Source of the DNA: a virus
Direction: 5' to 3' (one strand)
Length of the DNA: 26,309 nt
Virus record (IMG/VR): IMGVR_UViG_3300030103_005646
Coordinates: 1 to 26,309 of that record
A program made the position numbers and the translations under genes. Below the pieces are notes generated by a model. It did no database searches, was not told the DNA's origin, and saw only the letters and a list, made by a program, of their open reading frames with translations. Below are positions 21,478-26,309 of this stretch, piece by piece. Numbering within the stretch: position 1 is the first letter of the stretch; every line of letters begins with the position of its first letter.

Positions 21478-22272
21478 ATGAAACTAAAAGACGGACAATC
21501 GAACGAAGTATCGATTAAAAAAGAAGCCGGTGCACTTGCCTCAATAAATATTGAGCAATTCGCTGATACGGGTTTTGATAATGTAGATTCAAAAAGTCTA
21601 GCATTACCATTCCTTAAAGTTCTAGGACAACTATCACCACAAGTTACTCAAGGAGATAGCCAGTTCATTGAGAGCGCAAGACCTGGAATGATCTACAACA
21701 CAGTAACCGATGAGCTTTATAATGGACAACAAGGTATAACAGTTATTCCTTGCTATTATAAGTTGGAGTACATTGAATGGAGAGACAGAGGCCAAGAAGG
21801 TAGCTCTGCTCCTATAAATGTATATCCTGCTGATTCGGATATCATGAGTAAAACTACCAGAGGTGACGATGGTAAAGACAGACTAGAAAATGGTAATTAC
21901 ATAGAAGAGACAGCGTCTCACTATGTGATGATTGTAGAAGAAGGTAAGTCTTCAACTGCATTAATTACTATGAAGTCTACTCAAAGAAAGAAATCTAAGA
22001 AATGGAATTCTATGATGATGTCTTTGAGAGCGAAGAAGAAGGATGGCAAAGGGTTCTTTAAGCCTGCTCCTTTCACTCAAATGTACAACATGAAGACTGT
22101 TTTAGAGAAAAACAATCTTGGATCGTGGTACGGTTGGGAGATCGAGCACAAAGGGACAGTGGAGAGCGAAGAGACAATCAAAGCAGCTTTTGAGTTTTAT
22201 GAAACTTGTAAAAAAGGTGCTGTCAGAGTTAACCACGGAAAAGAAGAATCAGTAGAAAAAACTCCATTCTAG
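21478..22272 (+). CDS. Putative single-stranded DNA-binding protein
   Basis: 264 residues. The N-terminal region has LPFLKVLGQLSPQVTQGD and GMIYNTVTDELYNGQQGITV, followed by strands with aromatic and basic residues (VIPCYYKLEYIEWRDRG; STQRKKSKKWNSMMMSLRAKK; FTQMYNMKTVLEKNNLGSWYGWEIE) that suit an OB-fold nucleic-acid-binding surface. The extreme C-terminus, EESVEKTPF, is short, polar and ends Pro-Phe, like the DDDIPF tip with which bacterial SSB recruits partners and the Phe-terminated tail of T7 gp2.5. It lies between the coiled-coil protein and the primase, with one base to the next ATG. Assignment as SSB rests on tail, composition and context, not on a named domain. Confidence 0.55.
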   Translation: MKLKDGQSNEVSIKKEAGALASINIEQFADTGFDNVDSKSLALPFLKVLGQLSPQVTQGDSQFIESARPGMIYNTVTDELYNGQQGITVIPCYYKLEYIEWRDRGQEGSSAPINVYPADSDIMSKTTRGDDGKDRLENGNYIEETASHYVMIVEEGKSSTALITMKSTQRKKSKKWNSMMMSLRAKKKDGKGFFKPAPFTQMYNMKTVLEKNNLGSWYGWEIEHKGTVESEETIKAAFEFYETCKKGAVRVNHGKEESVEKTPF

Positions 22273-22273
22273 T

Positions 22274-23845
22274 ATGGACCTACTTGACAAAACCCTGGAG
22301 GAGTTTGTAGAACTCTTCCAGGGCTCTACTACATATTTTGGTGTTTCCAAACCAACGGGTAAGAAAAACTCTAAAGGCAAGGCAGAATTCAAACATTGGG
22401 TTGAACCTAAACCAATAACAATTGAACATTGGAAACAACATTTAAAAGGAGAAGCCTATTATGGATCAGTTCCCATTCGAGATGATAATACATGCAGTTG
22501 GGGGGTCATCGATGTTGATCGTTATAATATACAGCATCAGGACGTTATATCGATTATACGGAAAAGAAAATACCCACTCGTCCCATTCAGATCAAAATCC
22601 AACGGACTCCATTTAATTTTATTTATTGATGGTGTAGTTGCTGCATCTTCAATGAGAAAAAAATTAATTGAGATTGCATCAGACTTAGGTATCAACGATA
22701 CAACAACAGATATATTTCCTGCACAAGATGAAGTAGATCTTACACCTGAAAACTGGGATGAAAAAAGAAAAGGTAATTTTGTAAACTTACCATATCAAAA
22801 ATTTAACATGACAACGCGAGTTGCAATGGATGACCAATGCAATTCAGTAAAACTCGAAAACCTTTATGAGTTTGTAAAACAATACAGACTTACACCTGCA
22901 GAATTTAAAAAATTAAAAATATTTCAAGATGATGAAACAAAAGACTACCCACCTTGTGTAGTAAACTTTATGAAAAACAAAGTACAAAAAGGTGAAGGTA
23001 GAAATGATGCAATGTTTAATGTTGCAGTATTAGCAAAGAAAATAAATCCCGATCCTGTCATGTATGAGGAGTGGACAAGGGAAATGATGACAAAGGTTTG
23101 TAGTGAAAAGCTACACCCAAAAGAATTACAAAATATATTTAAAGGTGTCGAGAACAAAGAATATGCTTATAAATGCAAAACATCTATTGCTAGAATGCAT
23201 TGTGTATCAAGTGAATGTGTAAAACGTAAATTAGGTATTGGTGCAAATGAAGCTTTACCTGAAGTTGGTAAACTTATTAAAGTAAATTCATATCCTGAAC
23301 CTTATTGGATTTTACCCATACAAGGTAAATCAATTAGACTTTCAACAAAACAATTATATCAACAACAACTACTTGGAGAACAACTTTTAAATTTTGATAT
23401 AGTTTGGAGAGCATTGAAACCAACCAAAAGAGATCCAGATCCGTACAGAGATTGGCTTGAAGAGTTGATTGCAAACAAACAAGACATGGAAGGTTTTGAT
23501 GCAGGAGAAGAGAGTAGTGATGTATTTAATTCAAGAATGGGTAGATTTTTAGAAGATGTTGAAGATACTACAGAATTTGACCAGATAGATAGTGGTAATA
23601 TATGGCGTGATGAAACAGAAATGAGATTTAAACTTGAGACGTTTAGAGCTTTTATGAAAAAAATGAGTTACAATTGGAATGAAAAAGAATGTACAAGATT
23701 CTTAGAACAAGGTGGAGCTAAACCCAAAGCTAAGTTCAAAGGAATTCAATCTAGACATTGGGTTGTGACTCTACCAAAACAAAGTGAGCATAAGAATAAA
23801 GATGTCAAATTCGTTAAAGCTAAGGCTGCGTGGGAAGACAATTAA
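22274..23845 (+). CDS. AEP-type DNA primase (TOTE-like) with C-terminal Cys cluster
   Basis: 523 residues. The three AEP (archaeo-eukaryotic primase) motifs are in order: I, WGVID80-V-D82; II, RSKS109NGLH113LILF; III, TTTD146IFPAQ. This arrangement resembles the primase of TOTE conflict systems. Residues about 230-320 look like a primase C-terminal region: GRNDAMFNVAVLA, KELQNIFKGVE, then C301, H309-C310 and C315, which may bind zinc or an Fe-S cluster. A further C-terminal helical domain (about 330-523) is unassigned. It would synthesise primers, perhaps short DNA, for phage replication with the neighbouring SF1 helicase. A 31-base hairpin occupies codons about 7-17. The helicase gene begins within its last 44 bases. 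Confidence 0.82.
   Translation: MDLLDKTLEEFVELFQGSTTYFGVSKPTGKKNSKGKAEFKHWVEPKPITIEHWKQHLKGEAYYGSVPIRDDNTCSWGVIDVDRYNIQHQDVISIIRKRKYPLVPFRSKSNGLHLILFIDGVVAASSMRKKLIEIASDLGINDTTTDIFPAQDEVDLTPENWDEKRKGNFVNLPYQKFNMTTRVAMDDQCNSVKLENLYEFVKQYRLTPAEFKKLKIFQDDETKDYPPCVVNFMKNKVQKGEGRNDAMFNVAVLAKKINPDPVMYEEWTREMMTKVCSEKLHPKELQNIFKGVENKEYAYKCKTSIARMHCVSSECVKRKLGIGANEALPEVGKLIKVNSYPEPYWILPIQGKSIRLSTKQLYQQQLLGEQLLNFDIVWRALKPTKRDPDPYRDWLEELIANKQDMEGFDAGEESSDVFNSRMGRFLEDVEDTTEFDQIDSGNIWRDETEMRFKLETFRAFMKKMSYNWNEKECTRFLEQGGAKPKAKFKGIQSRHWVVTLPKQSEHKNKDVKFVKAKAAWEDN
22293..22323 (+). repeat. Near-perfect 13-bp inverted repeat (hairpin) inside primase start
   Basis: CCCTGGAGGAGTT (22293-22305) and AACTCTTCCAGGG (22311-22323) pair over 13 positions around a TGTAG loop. 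The only non-Watson-Crick pair is one G-U wobble in RNA. Eight of the 13 pairs are G-C, extreme for this AT-rich genome. No T-tract follows, so it is not a standard terminator. It lies 20 bases inside the primase gene. Confidence 0.75.
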
Positions 23846-25412
23846 GATCTTTGGACCACCTGGCACTGGAAAGACAGAGAACCTTTTGAAACGTGTAAAA
23901 CGTTATCTTGAAAAAGGTTATTCTCCTGATGAGATATGTTACGTATCTTTTACAAACAAAGCTGTAAACGAATGTGTAACTAGAGTTAGACAAAAATTTA
24001 AAGGCTACGATGAAGATGCATTTAAATATTTTAGAACACTTCACTCACTAGCAAGACAACAGTTTGCTGAAATACCTGTGTTAGATCCAAAGGCTGATAT
24101 GCTTATGTTTCATACACAATATGGAACTATAAAAATTAATTACAAAGATGGGCATGACGATCAAAAAGTTTATAACAACTGGTCTCTTCAAATATATGAC
24201 AGGGCAAGAAACATGAAAGTTGATCCTGTATGGCTATACAAACAACAATCTAGAAAGAGTGTAAGGTTACAGCAATTCAAATCAATCATCGCAGGGTATG
24301 AGCAGTTTAAAACAATGGAGTTGGAAAACGGACAACGGACACCAGACAGGTTGGATTTTACAGACATGGTGCAGAAGTTTATTGATGATGGATTGGTTGT
24401 GCCTTTCAAAGTTTTAATGGTTGATGAAGCTCAGGACCTAACACCTTTACAATGGGACATGGTTGTAAAGATGTCTGAAGGTGTTGAACGTGTATACATT
24501 GCAGGAGATGACGACCAGGCAATCTATGAGTGGAACGGTGCTGATGTAACTTTGTTTCAAACGTTTCCTGGTAAATCACTTGTGTTAAAAAAATCTGTAA
24601 GACTTAATAAAAACATACATTTCTTTTCTAAATGTTTATTGAACTCTATGGGTAATAACAGAGTACCAAAAGAATTTTATTCTAATGACAAAGAAGGTGC
24701 AGTGTATAGATGGAATGGTTTAAAAAAAGTACCTTGGGACATGGATGGTAGTTGGATGGTCCTTGCAAGAATAAATGATGTAAAAAAAGAATTACAAACA
24801 GAAGCAAAAAATCTTGGATTATATTATCAAGATCAAAAAAATAATAAGTCATTCGATCCAAATCAGTTTTATGCAATACAATATTGGGAAAAAATATGTG
24901 ATGGTGGCAGCATAAACAGAGAAGAAGCTGTAACTATGTATGAGTATTTATTAAACATAGACCACGGATACCGGTCATCGGACAGTAAAAAATGGAGCTT
25001 TGCTCATCCAAATCAAGTGTTTACATTTGATGAATTACATTTAAGGTGTGGTATGCGAGATGAAAAGGGTAAATGGAATCAAGTGTTTAAGAGAAAATTT
25101 AAAGATAAAGACAAACAATATTTTCAAAAACTTATGAATGAAGGTGTAGATCTTACACAACCACCAAAAATTATTATTGATACTATACATCAAGTAAAAG
25201 GTGGAGAAGCAGATAATGTAGTTCTTGCTAGTAAGTGCAACTTCCCATCTCATTTCGATAAAAAGAATTTAGCAGATAAGGTAAAAGAACTTAGGGTATG
25301 GTATACAGGTGCAACAAGATCCAAACAAACTTTACATTTGTTAGGCACTTATCATCAATACAACTTTCCATTGGGAAAGTATTTTAAACAATACGAGGCT
25401 AATTATGTTTAG
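23802..25412 (+). CDS. UvrD/Rep-like SF1 DNA helicase
   Basis: 536 residues from the ATG at 23802; an in-frame GTG at 23784 is a weaker start. Motifs: Walker A G18PPGTGKT25, Ia YVSFTNKAVNEC, Ib FRTLHSLARQ, II V207DEAQD212, III AGDDDQAIYEWNGA (from residue 234), IV SVRLNKNI, V DTIHQVKGGEADNVVL (460-474) and VI WYTGATRSKQTLHLL. These define the UvrD/PcrA/Rep SF1A group, 3'-5' ssDNA translocases. The 2B insertion is short, so the enzyme is smaller than bacterial UvrD (about 720 residues). It overlaps the primase gene by 44 bases, suggesting joint production and a primase-helicase partnership at the fork. The next gene overlaps its end by 8 bases. Confidence 0.9.
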   Translation: MSNSLKLRLRGKTIKIFGPPGTGKTENLLKRVKRYLEKGYSPDEICYVSFTNKAVNECVTRVRQKFKGYDEDAFKYFRTLHSLARQQFAEIPVLDPKADMLMFHTQYGTIKINYKDGHDDQKVYNNWSLQIYDRARNMKVDPVWLYKQQSRKSVRLQQFKSIIAGYEQFKTMELENGQRTPDRLDFTDMVQKFIDDGLVVPFKVLMVDEAQDLTPLQWDMVVKMSEGVERVYIAGDDDQAIYEWNGADVTLFQTFPGKSLVLKKSVRLNKNIHFFSKCLLNSMGNNRVPKEFYSNDKEGAVYRWNGLKKVPWDMDGSWMVLARINDVKKELQTEAKNLGLYYQDQKNNKSFDPNQFYAIQYWEKICDGGSINREEAVTMYEYLLNIDHGYRSSDSKKWSFAHPNQVFTFDELHLRCGMRDEKGKWNQVFKRKFKDKDKQYFQKLMNEGVDLTQPPKIIIDTIHQVKGGEADNVVLASKCNFPSHFDKKNLADKVKELRVWYTGATRSKQTLHLLGTYHQYNFPLGKYFKQYEANYV

Positions 25413-25608
25413 AAAATTAATTATAGAAGCTTTAGAAGATAGATATAATGCTCAAATTTCTGAGGCTGAGGCAACACTTAAAATTTATTTAGAGAAACCA
25501 GTAGCTATCGGTGAGCATCCACAACATGTGGACGAAGCAGATAAATTAATTGAAAAAATTGCAAACGCTGAAGAAAAAATAAAAGCATTACAACCATTTA
25601 AATTATGA
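25405..25608 (+). CDS. Small helical protein, unknown function
   Basis: 67 residues, mainly two amphipathic helices (KLIIEALEDRYNAQISEAEA; EADKLIEKIANAEEKIKAL) joined by a GEHPQHVDE turn, consistent with a short antiparallel coiled coil. It has no membrane segment or catalytic motif. It is translationally coupled both ways: its ATG lies eight bases before the helicase end, and its TGA overlaps the ATG of the PP-loop gene. It may be an accessory of the replication block. I do not recognise the family, although similar small proteins are common between phage replication genes. Confidence 0.65.
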   Translation: MFRKLIIEALEDRYNAQISEAEATLKIYLEKPVAIGEHPQHVDEADKLIEKIANAEEKIKALQPFKL

Positions 25609-26309
25609 AACAAAACCCATCATTAAGAATTTTATCTTTAGGAGCTGGTGTGCAAAGCTCAACGATGGCCTTGATGGCAGATGCAGGAGAGTTTGGTGTA
25701 AAACCTGACGCTGCCGTATTTGCTGATACGGGTTGGGAACCTAAACCTGTGATAGAACATTTAGAATATTTAAAGAGTGTAATAAGTTATCCAATACACA
25801 TTGTAAAAAAAGGTAATATTCAAGATGATATTATAAAAGCGTTGTCTCCAGGTGGGAATCAATTTGCTTCTGCACCGTTTTATACTTTAAATGAACAAGG
25901 TAAAAAAGGAATGGGTCGTAGACAATGCACAAGAGAATATAAGATTACTCCGATTGCAAAAAAAATAAGAGAGATATTTGGATTAAAACCAAGACAAAGA
26001 TTTCCAAAAGATAAACACATAGAAGTGTGGGTTGGTATATCAACAGATGAAATTATGAGAATGAAACCATCGAGATTTTGGTGGCAAGAAAACAGATGGC
26101 CCTTAATAGAAAAGAAAATGTCTAGGCAAGATTGTCTTAAATGGTATGAAGGTAAAGGTTTTAAAATTCCTGTTAAATCTGCTTGTATTGGTTGTCCATT
26201 TCATGATGATAATTTCTGGTTAGATATGAGAAACAACAGGCCAGAAGAATTTGCAAGTGCTGTAGAATTTGATAAGAAGATGCGAATGCATAATCCTAAA
26301 GTAAAAAAC
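25605..26309 (+). CDS. PAPS-reductase-like PP-loop ATPase (3' partial)
   Basis: 235 codons are visible and the frame is open to the window end. Motifs: PP-loop S11LGAGVQSST20 (adenylate-binding), AVFADTGWEPKPV, GRRQCTREYKITPI (conserved Cys), VWVGISTDEIMRMKPSR and CIGCPFHDDNFW (a CxxC pair). This is the PAPS reductase/ATP-pyrophosphatase superfamily (the COG0175-like phage group, distantly related to DndC and to tRNA or base-thiolation enzymes). It could activate an acceptor with ATP for sulfur or amide transfer, possibly in nucleic acid modification; true sulfate assimilation is less likely in a phage. Its ATG overlaps the preceding TGA (ATGA), so it belongs to the replication operon. The end of the protein lies outside the window. 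Confidence 0.78.
   Translation, partial: MKQNPSLRILSLGAGVQSSTMALMADAGEFGVKPDAAVFADTGWEPKPVIEHLEYLKSVISYPIHIVKKGNIQDDIIKALSPGGNQFASAPFYTLNEQGKKGMGRRQCTREYKITPIAKKIREIFGLKPRQRFPKDKHIEVWVGISTDEIMRMKPSRFWWQENRWPLIEKKMSRQDCLKWYEGKGFKIPVKSACIGCPFHDDNFWLDMRNNRPEEFASAVEFDKKMRMHNPKVKN

Noticed and set aside
22284-22289. Perfect TTGACA near the primase start
   Set aside because: No -10 box at 15-19 bp downstream; that stretch is the GC-rich hairpin.
23784-23801. GTG start for the SF1 helicase
   Set aside because: The ATG at 23802 lies close to the motif region and gives a typical short N-terminus; no ribosome-binding site favours the GTG.

Overview
The window is a 26.3 kb AT-rich piece (about 35% GC by eye) of a tailed, most likely short-tailed (podovirus-type), marine bacteriophage genome. 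The evidence is the tightly packed genes (mostly TAATG or ATGA overlaps), a tail collar protein, a set of Gly/Ala/Gln-rich internal virion (DNA-ejection) proteins like those of T7/P22-type phages, and small conserved virion-module proteins that I associate with SAR11-type pelagiphages and uncultured Mediterranean phages. The host is an inference from these families and the base composition. Both ends are cut inside genes. No terminase, portal, major capsid protein, DNA polymerase, RNA polymerase, integrase or tRNA is visible.

Layout. (1) 1-2804, + strand: tail fibre/appendage genes: a repeat-rich protein (5' partial), a second fibre-like protein, a collar-domain protein with two HxH motifs, and a small hypothetical. 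(2) 2785-5550: a very AT-rich cargo island of four 2-oxoglutarate/Fe(II)-oxygenase-like genes with five double-stranded beta-helix domains, three on the minus strand and one divergent on plus. It sits between tail genes and lacks the clear ribosome-binding sites of its neighbours. (3) 5631-9176, + strand: a large tail/stabilisation-like protein behind a near-leaderless promoter, then five small overlapping genes, two of which (54 and 45 codons) are very short. (4) 9176-10967: two overlapping glycosyltransferases, GT-B/GT4 type and GT-A/DxD type. (5) 11013-18602: internal virion/ejection proteins of 317, 284, 737 and 1039 residues plus a GNAT-like protein, behind a sigma70-like promoter with a 14-bp palindrome; then a one-membrane-segment XhlA/holin-like gene. 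(6) 18780-26309: DNA metabolism: a RecB-like PD-(D/E)XK nuclease, a reverse-oriented SNF2-type helicase, a coiled-coil protein, an SSB-like protein with a Pro-Phe tail, an archaeo-eukaryotic-type (AEP) primase, a UvrD/Rep-like SF1 helicase, a small protein and a 3'-cut PAPS-reductase-like PP-loop enzyme.

How it may work together. Region 6 looks like a self-contained replication/recombination kit built on an AEP primase rather than the TOPRIM primase-helicase usual for T7-like podophages. Regions 2 and 4 place several hydroxylase-like and glycosyl-transfer enzymes inside the virion-gene block. A plausible but unproven reading is a hydroxylate-then-glycosylate system acting on virion proteins or the host surface. 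The most striking non-coding signal is a 13-bp-arm hairpin inside the start of the primase gene, written in codons unusual for this genome.
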